From Oreocharis arfaki (Eukaryota > Chordata > Aves > Passeriformes > Paramythiidae): a stretch of 64,000 nt of DNA. A model generated the notes under the pieces. It was not told the origin of the DNA and did no database searches. It saw nothing but the letters and a program-made list of their open reading frames with translations. Below, piece by piece: positions 25,570 through 38,484 of this stretch. The DNA is taken from contig VZRR01011356.1 in assembly GCA_013398015.1 (NCBI GenBank), positions 191,984-255,983 of the forward strand, read 5' to 3'. The translations under genes and the position numbers were made by a program. The stretch's first letter is position 1. Each line of letters opens with the position of its first letter.

Positions 25570-28285
25570 GTGAGTTCTTTATTGCTGAAGTAAGACAACA
25601 AAGGATCAATTGAGAAATGTTCACATATTTCTTTGTGTTAGGAATTAAATTATTGATAGAGCCAAGGATCAGAAGCCCAGTCAACAAGCTAGATACAGTT
25701 TACTTGATATATTTTGTGTAAAAAGTTCTGTTTCTAATTTTTTTTTCACCTAATATTTTTTTAAAAAGAGAGAGGTTTATGCAATTGTGGAGAAGCTTTG
25801 AAATGTAAGGCAATGGAAATCCAGCCAGTTTGTCATCCTCACTTTGCAGAGGGACAACTCTGGATTAATATTAATGTTCTACTAATATTGTAGTGTTAAT
25901 GCCAAGTGGTTTTTTTTGTTGTTATACAGATATATAAAGGAAAAGTAAGATAGGAAGTGAGGTGAGAAGCAGTATGGGAAATCTGAAATCATTCTTATAC
26001 TCAGGTTCAGCAGTGGTCCTTGACTACTGCTTCTGCAGCCTAGTTAGGGCCTTCATGTGGGTTGCCCAAAGGCACTGATGACACATCTACATTGGGAGTG
26101 AAAGAAAAGGTGGTTTGTCTCAAACATGATCATAATTTATACATTTTTCTACCCAGGGCTGCGGTTTTTGTGTTTTGCTTGCTTGCGATTTTATTTTCAT
26201 TTTCTCTTTCTTCCACTGTGCTCAGGGTTTGGCAGTTCCCTTACGAAAAGTTCAGGAAGAACTTTTCTTGACTCCCAGTAAAGGTTTATATGTACTCTGA
26301 TGCCTCCTGGGAGCTGTGCTGTTGTGGAGTGGGTTTGTTCAGGGAAGCCACTGCTCACCCAGATGAGCCAGAGTGGGTCCTGCTGCTGTTGGGTGGTCAT
26401 CAGGAAAGTATTGTAGGAGCAGTGTCTTATCTTAACCTGTCAATCTCTGGATTGCTTCTGACCACAAATTTAGAAGGGAAAGACGAGCATACCCTTGCTT
26501 TCAAAGGTTATTTTGTAAGTAATCATTTATTTCAAATGCAGAGTATTTATTTGGTATTCTTTTTTGGTCCGTGGGGAGAGAAATAAAGTCTTTCATATGT
26601 TTAAAAAATTTACTTTTTTCACTTTACTCAGACTTGCTTGTACTATATCTCTTTTGTAGGGACATCAGGGAATTTAGCAAACGCTTTTAGGAATGACTCA
26701 TAAAGAAATATCTCTCTAAAACAAGGCCTTACTTTTTTGTGATATAAATATAACTCATTTTCTGTAAAATATTTTGTTATTCTGCCCTGTTGGAGAATAC
26801 CCTGAAAATTCTGTGCTGTGAAAGAATAGCTGTGCAGCAGCATAGATGGGGAGCAGCAGTTCTGAGCAGTTCCTGTGACGTGTCTCAATGCTTTGTTTGT
26901 TTGCCAGCTTGTGTATTTTAAGCTAGCAACTTCTGAGCCAGTTTCCGGCTTTTGCTTTTTGAACTTATTATGCTTTTCGTTTATTAATTTGAAATTTTCT
27001 CCTTATTTATAGAACATGAAATTTTGAAAGAATAAATTCCGCTTTGGGACTTCATCTTATTTATTGCAGTAAAATCTTACTGACGGTTTTTGCTGTTGAA
27101 ATTAAGGTCAGTTGTAACAGCAGAAATCAGGCGCTTCCTTTAGCAGGGCCTTTTTTGCAATTTATCATATGAGATTGTGAGATACAGTGCAAAAAGTGAT
27201 ATAGGTATATCATATAAATCTATTTTTGTATGCCTTTTTTAAACATTTAGTATACTTCTATTTTTTTCTCTATCCTCACAACAATTTTTGTATTAAAATG
27301 CCAAGATAAATGCAACCTAGGGTGAGTTTTGAGGCCTGCCAATTTTTTAAAATTTTGTTTTAAAACCGCAGTTGCAAATACTGAGAACAGTGTTGAAACA
27401 ACAAGGGATAATTTATTGATACTCTTTCTTTAATTTGATCTTTTGCAAACCATCACATAAATCGATAACATTTTGGTGTGGATAGTTTTATGGTCCATTG
27501 CAAATCGGAGTTAATTTTAAATCCCAATTAATTAGGCTTTCTAATGGAAGTGTCTAGTTACCATTAGCTAAATAGTTTCACTGGGTGCCTTCCTAATGTA
27601 CTCTAAGCATCATTAAGGCTTTAAGTTATCTGTTTAAAAGTTATAAACCAAAGGATTATTCTTGTTTGGTTTTGTATTTGAACAGAAGGATTAAATTCAT
27701 TAATTCTCTGGTGAATCATATATAGTATGGCAGTTAATAGCACTGAAGTACAAAATTAATCAGGTTTTTTTTTAACAGATAACTAACATGATTTACTCCC
27801 ACACAGTGAGCACTTACACTGGTGTGAAAGAAACAGATCAGCCAATAAAAGACCTTTCCAGAAAGAGTTCCCCCAGTTCATGTTTTCAACATCTACCGGT
27901 GACGGTTTTCTTATAACAGAGGGTTGTCTTCTGAAAATGGTGGAAGGTACAGTCCACCTTCATGCTAATTCAGTAATCCTTTTGTTCTCACCTTGTGCCC
28001 AACTTGCAACAAAAAGGAATGTTAATCTGTGTCATATCTGTTGCTGTTGTTACTAGTCATGGCTACATGTCCTTAGTGTGTAAGGAGCCGGGTTGCAGCT
28101 TTTAGGGAATTGGTTACATTGTAGCAGGAAAATGGAAAAATGTGAGAAATAGTAGCCAAGAAAAGTGAATAAAATTTAACATGAATAACAGTTTAAAAAT
28201 CTTAAATGGCTGTTTGATTTCCTATTGTTTAATCCCCATTATTATGCAAATGAAATTAAAATACATTTTATGTACATTGTTTTAG

Positions 28286-28315
28286 TGATTATTAAGTTGA
28301 TTTACTTAATAATCA
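28286..28315. repeat. Inverted repeat, 12-bp arms with a 6-base loop
   Basis: TGATTATTAAGT (28286-28297) and ACTTAATAATCA (28304-28315) pair perfectly around TGATTT. The surroundings are very AT-rich, with several homeobox-like TAAT words. Confidence 0.9.
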
Positions 28316-29040
28316 GAGAGATTCTCTAAATGTTTTTGTGTATCTCTACTGCTGGCTTTCTTTGCATATCTACCTAGCAAAAATCAATGCAACACACAAA
28401 CACATATGTTTCTTCCTCATTATGAATTATGTTTATTTATGTTTCATAACAGCTTAATTAAATGATTGTTTATAGTAGATTAAGAACAGTGGTTGATCTT
28501 TCAGTTTTGTTTAAGGACTTTTCTCTTCAAGCTTATCTCTCCTGACTTCTGTTGATTCATTTTGGGGGGTTTTAAATGGTAATATACACTAATTCTCTAT
28601 TTCTGTTACAGCAGCTGTTTTTAATAAGCGTACTCAGGTTCTATTACAACCACAGGCCCAAATATAATATCACGGGTTTATACACACGATCTGTTTTCAG
28701 AACCAGACCAGCACTTGCAGATGTTGATGAGTAAGCAGCTGCAAGTTGTTACTGTCACACTTTGGATCTGATAGTATGAATTCTTTTTTCTGCGTAAACT
28801 TAAAAGTTTTGATAAATTCTTTTAAAAAATCTGTGCCTACCAAATGAAATGGGAATCACACATATAAGTAGGTTGCTTTTTCAAAGAGGCTTAACAGTGA
28901 AAAAAATGCCTTAATGCAGAGGTGTTTTGGTTTAATCAGTATACTATTACATCTTCACTCCTGCATTTTCCTGCATTTTGAAACTGGGGTTACTTTCTGG
29001 ATAGAAATGCATCATAGAAAATAAAAGAGGAAAGTGTAGT

Positions 29041-29300
29041 ATCGTAGAATTAAATCATAAAATCATTCAGGTTGAGTCCAGCCTTTGACTGAATACCATC
29101 TTGTCAACTAAACGATAGCACTAAATGCTATGTCCAGTCATTTCCTGAACCCTTCCAGGGATGGTAACTCCACCACCTCCCTAGATAGCCAGTTGCAATG
29201 CTTGACATCCATTTCAGTGAAGAAATTCTTCCTGATGTCCAGCCTGAACCTCCCTGGGCGCAGCTTGAGGCCATTTCCTCTTGCTCTGTTACTGGTTTTT
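29041..29300 (-). mobile_element. CR1-type LINE, 3' fragment (antisense to CDK14)
   Basis: Read on the minus strand, this is the well-known 3' end of a chicken-repeat-1 non-LTR retroposon. It includes the equivalents of GAGGAAATGGCCTCAAG, the TTCTTCACTGAAATGG segment, GGAGGTGGTGGAGTTACC and the GGTTGGACT-like end before a decayed ATTCTATGA-type terminal repeat (29041-29070). Only the 3' untranslated part is present, with no reverse transcriptase or endonuclease region, as is usual for 5'-truncated CR1 copies. An open frame on the + strand at 29130-29324 is an accident of this repeat. The copy is diverged, so it is an old insertion. Confidence 0.9.
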
Positions 29301-31036
29301 GTAATTACAGCCTGTAAGAGCTAATAAGTCTCTTGCCTCGAAGTATTAAACTAATGATGTGTCATCATCGTTTCCAGCAAACTTTTTGCTTTGCCATTCT
29401 CTGAGACAAGCAGCTTGGGTTTTTGCTGCAAGGTGCTAAATCTGATGGACTGAAGACATGAAGTGGTAATCTTAGCATTCCTGTTTAGTCTTGCCATACG
29501 TGCACGAGACAGGATGAAACTTTGATCAAGTGCACATTGAGCAGTAAAACCACGAGAATAGGAAAAATATGTGAGGCAATCTGTTGAATCAAAATAAAAC
29601 TACACAAAATTGGGAAATACCATTTGGCTTCTGATAAGGAGTAGCTAAGATCTTTATCAGTAGTTTATTCCTGTTGATCATTTGTTAGCATACATATCTC
29701 TATATGCAAACTCTGAGGTTTTCAGATCAAGGAGAATGTGCCATTGTAAATATAAAATTTAATTATGTCTAGAAGTTCGAGCTGGACCAAATGCCTTCAA
29801 GCTAGCCCTGTGCCATGGAAAATTGACAGCTCCTTGGATCTGGTGGTGATCAGTATGAATTAGTTGAGTGTTAAAGCTGATTACACTGAGCAGCCTGCAG
29901 TATGCTTGTGCATGCCACACTGGAGATAGCAACTTGGTTACAGCTCTGATTTTTATATAAGCATGTGCTTTTATACTTGCTGTTCTTAACAGATTCAAAA
30001 CAGATCAGAGTTGAATTTCTTGTGATAGCTAAATTTTTCTTCTGCAGAGATGGTTTTTTTTAAATCAGAAGGTATTTCTGTCTTTTCCATTTTACGTGAG
30101 CTTTCTGAGGGCCACAATTGATCAAAGTGAATTTTCTTCCCAAGCTGTGAAGCCTTCCTGATAAGGGAATAATCTGTGCATTGCCTGAACTTTAGCCTTG
30201 GTGCCAACTACACTGCAAATTAGATTTCACTGCAAGAATAATGTACAAAGAGTTCTCCTGGTACTTTGTAGCTCTCTGCAAAGGCAGGACAATGACATTT
30301 AAATGCTGGTTTGTCTGTAAATGGGCATTCTCTCTGCAAACGTGGTTGTGGGGAGCATGTGCACCACAGGAGCATCACGCTGCAGGTGGTGTGTCACAGC
30401 AGGAGTGGGAGATTGCAGCCAGAAGCTTCTGTCTTTCCTGACACGCATATCAAACAAGCTGAGGACTCCTCTCTGATATTGGATGCTATTGCTCTGTTGG
30501 GTACCATAATATGCAGTATTAAAAAGTAATTAAAAGAGAACAATATCCATTTGTTGAGCCCAGCAGCCTGATCTGCCAAAGGGTGACACCAGAAACACTA
30601 ACTTTCTGCACTGAGCTGTGCAGCAAAACTCACGAGAGTTTGCCATTTCAGGTAGCTATGAAAAATGACATTTTAATTTCAGTGGAAGTGTTGCTTCTGT
30701 TATTGAAGATTTAAAAGGCTAGCAATATTATTTTATATTTTTACGTACATATATGCACACATACTTGTCTATATCACTACAAGCATGAAGTGTCTTGTAA
30801 TGCAGACTAGTAGTGTTTCCTCCATGACTGATGTTAACAGGTTTTTGTGAAGCTGTGGAGCTTTCTCCATGTGGTTCTGTATCTGAAGGTTTGCTTCATG
30901 TCACTGACATCCTCTGAAGCCTCAAATAATACCTTTTGAGAGCTTTTAAGCTTATGATGGATCCAAAGAAAATGTGCCTTCTGGTACATTGTATTAATAG
31001 CATCTTTTGGGAAGCCAGCAATGCTAAACCCAAAGG

Positions 31037-31061
31037 AGGAGTGCTTTAAGGAGTGCTTTAA
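31037..31061 (+). repeat. 12-bp tandem duplication
   Basis: The unit AGGAGTGCTTTA occurs twice without a gap (31037-31048 and 31049-31060). It looks like a recent slip duplication in intronic DNA. Confidence 0.9.
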
Positions 31062-32758
31062 ACCATTGGATCTATGTAATCAGGTACTTAGTCAAATTTA
31101 TTGGGTTTTTTTTCCTGTTTCGTTATTTAAAATATGTTTTTCTCTTTCACTCGGTAAATACTTTGGCTCTGAAACACAGGTCGTTCGTCTCTGATGGAAC
31201 AGATGTAATTGTTAGGCTGAACGTGAGCTGAAATTTTATTTTGTGAAGGTGTGGTGTCTATGGTGCCATCTATTCTTCTGGTTGGATGAATCTGTTGTAA
31301 TATAAATAGTTCTTGCTTAGAGGGCAGGGTTTGTGTTTTCGTCCCATATCTTTCTATTTGCTTCACACCAATGACTTCATGAGGAAAATGAGGGAAGTTT
31401 TTGAAACTAATTAAGTAGAAACATGACTGCTGAGTTCTATCTTCTATAACACAATATGTAACTAGAATGAGAGAAGGACAATCCTGCTAATATATCTACC
31501 TCTCCTTTGCTTTATTACAACAATATGCAAAATATTTCACTTCTTTTCAGCACCACTGAAAATTAATTACATAAATAGCAGGCTTCTCTACCTGTGGGTC
31601 TTCTCTTTGAAGTTGTTAGCACTATTTCAGTATTTTACTGTAGTTGCCTGCAGGTTTTGCACTGGTACCACTTCTACAAGGTTCCTCTCTGGACTTTATG
31701 TCTCATGCCAAACTTCAAATGGAAGTAATTCTAAACTAGGCAAGTAAGAGCGAAATTAACCTTTAAAACAAACTTTAAAAAACAAAGTAAATCTTCTATA
31801 TGTTCATGCTTTGTAAAGGATTCTGGTAATTTTTAAAATTTCTTTTTATGGAAAGCTCAAGTTTTGTTCTCTGACTGCACTATATTGTTTTGTGCATGAG
31901 ACTAATCACTGTGTGAGTAGACTTTTTCCCATGTAACAGGGCACAAGGTGAATTATGCTAATTTGCATTTACTTTTTATGAAGAGCTCCCATCGTCACCA
32001 TGTCTGAGTATCTGTAGTCTGTGCTGTTCTTTGCCTCATACCATTAAACCCACATGGTACTGGGCAAGCAAACTTGGCCTAGGATTGAAAAACAGCAATC
32101 TCGTAAAAATATCAGACAATTTCTAGAGGAGTATTGCCTATGTGTGTTAGGAAAGGAGGCTTTAAAAAATATGTATCTCACACTCTGCTAACATTTCTTT
32201 TAGAAATTGGGACACGCAACCTCCTGTTCATCCATGTTTAAAGTCATAAAATTACCCACCAGTGTGTTATGGACACTTGCCAGGGGAACTACCAGCTGCT
32301 AGCAGGAGGGAAGAGAAGGAGAGGAAATAATAAATTAATGTGTAACTCCATCTTTATGTTTTGAGGGTTGGCTGGATTTCAGGCCAGCCAGTCACACAAC
32401 CTCATGCACATAGGTGTCAACTGTCTGCAAGGTGTTCCTGCCCGGCCTGCTTAATTCTGAGCAAAACCCTGCGCGTGGCAGGGCTGGCATTGCAAGAGTG
32501 TGGCTTATTATCAGTTTGGTAGTGCGAAACATGAGGAGTAATTGGCTATCAGAAAAAGAAAACAAATTAAGACATGGTTCAGTGGAAAACAATAGCTTTG
32601 TGGTTTTCTTTGGAGTTAGAATGTTTACTTTCTGCCATATTTCAGTTGTTGAATGAGAAATGAGCTATAATTGTAAGGAAGCATTGTTTTTTTCCCCTAC
32701 TTGCCTCTGGCCTTTGAGAGGGTGTTTACAGGCATTGAAAAAATGTGCTGAGATTCAG

Positions 32759-32803
32759 CTGGTGCAAATCAGTACCTGGTGTAAATCAGTGCACTGATTT
32801 ACA
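32759..32803. repeat. 24-bp perfect palindrome with an overlapping 15-bp direct repeat
   Basis: The bases at 32780-32803 are their own reverse complement (half-site TGTAAATCAGTG, no spacer). The left half belongs to a direct repeat: CTGGTGCAAATCAGT at 32759-32773 and CTGGTGTAAATCAGT at 32776-32790 differ at one position, with a period of 17. The same word therefore occurs three times, twice direct and once inverted, within 45 bases. Confidence 0.93.
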
Positions 32804-35800
32804 TCTTTGCAGGCACCTTCCTTCTTGGCCCCTTACACCATAAAAATATACTTCTTTGCTATGTAAAATCCCTCTCCATGCGGGTTGTGTCCACATGTGT
32901 TACAGAGCTGTAATTGCAAACATTTTTGCGTGCAGGTGACACTGAACAGAAAAGCAGTTGCAAGCAATTTGTGCATATTACAAATGGAGCTGAAGCCCAT
33001 TCTGAGCAGAAGTGTTGGTCTGCTATCCAAAAGCTTATTCTACAAGATAATATTGTACTATAAAAAACACAGGCACTTTCAAAAATTTACTCTGGTATGC
33101 TGGCTTTGTTTTCTAGGGAAGATAAGAAATGATCAGGCATCAAATAGTCACATTGCTTTATCTTTCATAAGTAAAGAAACAATGTTCATTGCGCTTGAAT
33201 CTTTTCCCCTTTCTTCTTTTACTTGTGTCTGAATCGCACATTGCTTGCCAAAAGTGAGTTTTCTGAATAGCATCTTGATGGACAAAATTGTTGTTTATGA
33301 TCTGTAGCAAAAGTCGAAACATCCTTAAGGTTGAAAACGACTAAAAATCAATGTGAGGCTGTTTTAGATGATGACTTTGGAGATGGGTTATGAGAATATA
33401 AGATTGATATGTCTTGCCTGTCTGCACATGTTCTTAAAAGACTTCAGGAATAAGAGTTGATTTGTTCTGCCCTCCTAAGAACTGGTAAAAGTAAATAGCT
33501 CTTTCTATCATGGTATCTGGGGAAAATGTCCCCTTCAGCCCTTGCACATGCTTGAGGTACCATTTGCAGTAAGTCGAATTTGAATAAAGCTAGATTTTAA
33601 TACCTGTTTTAGTGTTTCCATAATCAGTGCCCAAGACTAGGTATTAGTTTAGCAAGGTGCTGAGTACTTGCCATAAGATTGTCTTCAACTGTCATTTACA
33701 GAAGCTTCTGATCCTCAGTGTCTTTCTATAAGCTAAATGTAAATTTTGGTATAAGCTAAGTGATTTCAAGAGGCTTCAAGTTTTCAAGAGGCAAACATTA
33801 ATACACCTTGAGTAGGACACCTGCTTTTCTAGTTCATTAAATGGCTATGGTTGAATAACTTAGGCATAAAATTTTCATGTGTTGAAAATTTTGTATAACC
33901 TCGTCTAAGTTTTAACTATACATATAACAATGCTGTCATACAATTTCTGTGTCCACGGTTTGTGTGTTGCCATTTCTTATGAGACTTGCACAGAGAAAAG
34001 AAAATCTGACTGACAAAATCAGTATTAATAAGTACGAAAAGGAAAGAAAAAGGGCTATAGAAATGAAATGCATTCTGGTACATAAGAAAATGTAAAAAAA
34101 AAAGGCCTCATAAGAAATTGAGAGTAGGAGAATTACCTGACTAGGATCTTAATGCAAGTAGGTGTTCTCAACTGCCTGAATGTGAAATAAACAGAAAAGG
34201 TTCTGAGGTATGCAGTATTATGTTTTATTCTTGTGCTTTGGTTCTTCCTTCTCCAGTCGTCTGAGTGCTCCATTTAAAGTGACTTGGAGGCTAAAGCAGA
34301 ACAGGATTCTCCAGCTGTCAGTTGCAGGAAGAAAAACGTCCTGTGTTGGCTGTTTGTCTTTGGAGTGTGCATGTACATCACTGTGTAGCGGTATTTCTGG
34401 CGACTGAGGTCTGTTTCTAAGTACATCACAGAAGGCTAATAATACCTTTTGTGACACCATAGTGAGAATTCTTCACAGTGCTTTTTCAGGGAAGAATAGG
34501 ACCCAAATGGCTGCAGTGCAAACTCTCAAACCTGTTGGTGATGGAGCAGAACAGCATAAGGTAAATTCTTAAGAGAGAATGTAATATGGTGCAGTAGGTA
34601 TGTTCTCACATGAGTATGATTACCCCGATGAGGACAAATCAAAGAACATTTTTAGCATCTACTTAAAACACTGGAAGATTACAGTTGGATTTCTGTATCT
34701 TTTGATAGGTGAGAAATCAGTTGACTTTGTAAGCTTTCAATTGGATTAAACTTTATTACATCATAAAGAAGGATTTATTACTTTAGAATAATGCCTACTT
34801 ACTTCCTTTCACAGATATTTTAGAATATTCTAGATTTACTTCTCTTTTTCAAAACTGTTATTTGAATTATAACTCGTTTTCATCTTAGAATGTATTATAT
34901 TTGCATTTTTAACCTGTGTATCCTGAATATGATTGTTTTACAATAGCTGGTAATTGAGCTTTTCTTATAAGAGAAACAAAACTACAGAAATTTTGTATCA
35001 GTGAACTGGCCCTTCATGAAAATCAGAGGGAAAGCAGTCAAGGATTTTATCAATCCTTTAGGAATCCTTCATGTCTCATCTTGGTGTGTGTCCATAAAAC
35101 ATGTTGCCCTAATTACTTAAAAAGAGGGCTTAATAATTTGGATGTTGGAGATCCTGTGCATTTTGGTATAATCTGCTCTGGTCTGATGACTGAGATGTTT
35201 GGTTAATGGCACTGCTATGCTGCTGAGCCAGCTCGTTAGAGTGTGTTAGTATTGCTCCTTCCTCTTGGAAAGGGAGGGGTAGGGATGAGGTCCTGCTGAC
35301 CTCACTGCATCATGTCACTTTATAAGCTGCTCAGCAGTTCAAAGCAGTTCAAACTGTAGCCAGTGAAAATCATCTGTTGTTTGTTTAACTGGTCTCTTCA
35401 TGAAAACTGTGCAATACTCTATTCCATTAAAAAAAAATTTCAGACCAGCGAATGTAGCTGAAAACTAAGGTTAGTGAAACATCTGTGTGTTAACAAACAT
35501 CTCTTCATTTGGCTTCATTTACTTTCAGTAAAATGTACTTTTGGTGCAGCTTCCTATCACTTCTGATTTACATTGTCTTATTCTTGCTAATGGTCTCATG
35601 GTTTTGTTGGTTTTGTGGCCTTTTAAATAGCTTAATGATAACATTGTGCTGCTCATCTGCATTCCTCACATAGTCCAAGAGATCAGCTGTGCCTACAGTG
35701 TTGAGAGCTTGATTTTTCTCTCCGATAACTTGTGTAGTTGATTGTCCGTGTTTCATTGGTATAACATCTCCCTTTCTTCTTTTTCAGTGAGATCTTTTAA

Positions 35801-37892
35801 ATTTACCTCCAAAACACCTTGTAATAGCAGAATTGCTCACATCAAAGATTAAAGTTGTCATTTTTCTGTTCTTGCATCTGATGCCCCATCATTTTTCAGC
35901 CTTTGTGTCGTCAGTATTTCAGGCCATGCATTTCTGTGGACCTTAATGTATTGGGGATGGAGGCTAAGAAATTGTAACTACAATCTTTCTCTTCCTCTTT
36001 CTCATTATTGACTACTAGTGGGACCAAAGCTCATTGTCATACATCTGTGCAAATTTTATTCTTTTTATTTGTGTCTCCTATTTATTTAGTTATCCATTTG
36101 CCCCTCTGGATTGTTTTTATTCTTTTTCTGAAAAAAAGTGGAACATGATATACAGGTGTTAAGTGGCTCCAATCTTTTGAGATTTTTCTGTCATTCACTT
36201 ACACTTCATCACTAATTATTTCAATGCAAGCCCTCTCAATTAATTTTGGAGCTGTAGGCAGTATGTTCTCCAAATGCTGCCCAGTCCTCTCAACTCCCTT
36301 CTCCAGTGAGTAGAGAGGATCAGTTCCAGCAGCTCCTGGGAAGTAGTTCCCTTTTGCCCAAAAGTAATGCTGCCAAGAGCAGGAGCTGCCACTGCAGCTG
36401 CCCTGCAGATGGCTTGAAGTTTAATTGGAGACAGGAGATGACTACTCCCTAATCCCTCCTGCATGGGGCTTTTGATAGCTCAGAAGTCATGGACAAAGTT
36501 ACCGAGTGCGCCAATGTCAAAACAAGCAAGAGGGTTCACTGAGGGTGAGAGTGCTGCTGCCTCTTCCAGTTGGGATACACCATTTTTCACCTTCATTTAA
36601 ATAAGCAAAATGAAAAGTCTTAGGCTGTCTGCCATCTGCTTGATAAGGCCACAACTGCTAAATGAGCAATAAATGGTTAAATCAGTTTCCAGGTTTTGAA
36701 AATTTTATCTTCTCAGCATTCTGTACTCTTTCAAAACCCACTTCTGATCTCAATGTTTGGGCATGCACCTCATGGTGTCAGGGCAATGAACTCCTTCCTC
36801 TTAATGGATTTGCAAGGAAATAGGTAAAGAAAGTGTCAGGAAAATGGGTAGAAGTTTCAGCAAAGGATTCACTGGCAATTTCCAAAGTGCTCTGAGTGAG
36901 GTGTGCTAGCTCACTAGGCTGCAGTGGAGGATACAGGTTCTCTTCAGCCAGTCTTCCCGTAGATCTTACCATCCTCTGGATGAGAATGCTTAACTCCCTG
37001 GGATTCTGCACTGACTCCACTTAAAATGTCTCCCCTGCCTTTATAGCCACTCTCTCTCTATCAGACATAGGCTGACATTTCCCCTATTTTTAGGAAAAAA
37101 TGTTTCTGTACTTCCATTTTTCATTCTGCTTGCTTGTTCTGTGCCTGTGATTCAGAGGGATAGTATAAGACTCTTTTCTTTTGTAGCAGCAAAATACTGC
37201 TGTTTGGAGTGAATACACCAAGCATCATGCTGTGTTTTGTTGTAGGAGGCACACTTCGAACTGTATCACTTGAAATTGATTTTAAGTGATAAGGTTAGAC
37301 ATTTTTAAAAGTGATTTGATTTGGAATTCTGATAAGGTTCAGTGTAGGAATCAGCTGGATATTTAGACATCCAAGAAGAGTACCCTTATCCGTCAGATAT
37401 ACCCATCACAACTGGAGCTCATTATTAATGCCCTCACTGTTTCAGAAACATTGTAACACCTGAACCTGCACATTCTTCAAATGGCAGTATGAATGGCTGC
37501 CTTCATTTTCTGCAGACTGTCGCTTAAAAAAACTTAACAAAATATCCGCTGCATCACTGAGCTCCATGTGGCTGCACAAATCTATTCAAAATTGAGATTA
37601 TTACAAGATCAAGACCTTAATTGGCAAAATAAGGAGCTGGCAAACTTCTGGATGATCTGATCAGATTCTACTGTCATGCTGTTCTGTGATGCTGAGCACC
37701 AGGCTTCATATAGAGGTCTCAGTGTATGTTACATCCCCCGGTTTTTTAGGTGAGAAAAAGAATTTTCATGATACTGCTCTTTTTCTTTTTTTTTTTGTGC
37801 CCAGACAGTGAGCTCAGGCAGCTCAGTCAGCCCAGCTCTAGTATTCTATCTGCTTTAGCACAACAGCTTTCCTCTCCAAGTATATTTCTGTC

Positions 37893-38007
37893 ACGTAGGC
37901 AGCACATGTCATGAGCTTCTATTGTGCCGTGCGCGTGCTGTTCCTTGGGCGTGAGGAGTGGCGAGTCCTGGTGTGTTGTCATAACGAGGCACAGTCGTTC
38001 CTCCGAT
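37893..38007. other. CpG-rich patch in intron
   Basis: I count nine CpG dinucleotides in about 115 bases, including GCCGTGCGCGTG, against a CpG-poor background. Overlapping frames of 65 to 96 codons on both strands are a side effect of fewer AT-rich stop codons. There is no recognisable protein or LTR signature. It could be a small regulatory element, or a younger insertion that has not yet lost its CpGs. Confidence 0.6.
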
Positions 38008-38458
38008 GTGTTGGGACTGGGCACCAGGCCAGAGACAAAATGTTTCCAGTGTCAGAGAAGTGCAGTGTGCACTCACTTCTTCGGAGTGGAGGTTTGTTCT
38101 GGGGAAACAAGGATTGGTTTCTGTGAAAACGGATGGGTCAGGTCTTGGTGCAGTACAATCCTTGTGGGGAATGGATGTGATCACAAATGTTCTGATTTGT
38201 TTGAACAGTTGTAGTTAAATGACACCATAGTGAAGAAATATAATTTTTGTTTTAAATAAAAATGTTTTTCTTGCTTTATTTTTATGCTGATTCATAGGAA
38301 TATGCATACTTGTCTGTTAATTATTTAAATAAGCTTTCCAGCTGAATGGCATCTTTAAGCCCTTACGTATCCTGATGCAATGGTGTAGCTTGGCCTGTGC
38401 CAATGAGATTGGACACTGCAACACTAGGTAGGAATTCATGTGTGTTAACTGAGCCAGT

Positions 38459-38484
38459 TTTATGGTCTTCAAAAAGACCATAAA
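38459..38484. repeat. Inverted repeat, 11-bp arms with a 4-base loop
   Basis: TTTATGGTCTT (38459-38469) and AAGACCATAAA (38474-38484) pair exactly around CAAA, giving a compact hairpin. No transposon ends or RNA gene features were seen around it. Confidence 0.9.

Noticed and set aside
29130..29324. 64-codon open frame
   Set aside because: It lies wholly in the antisense strand of a CR1 3' fragment that does not code for protein.
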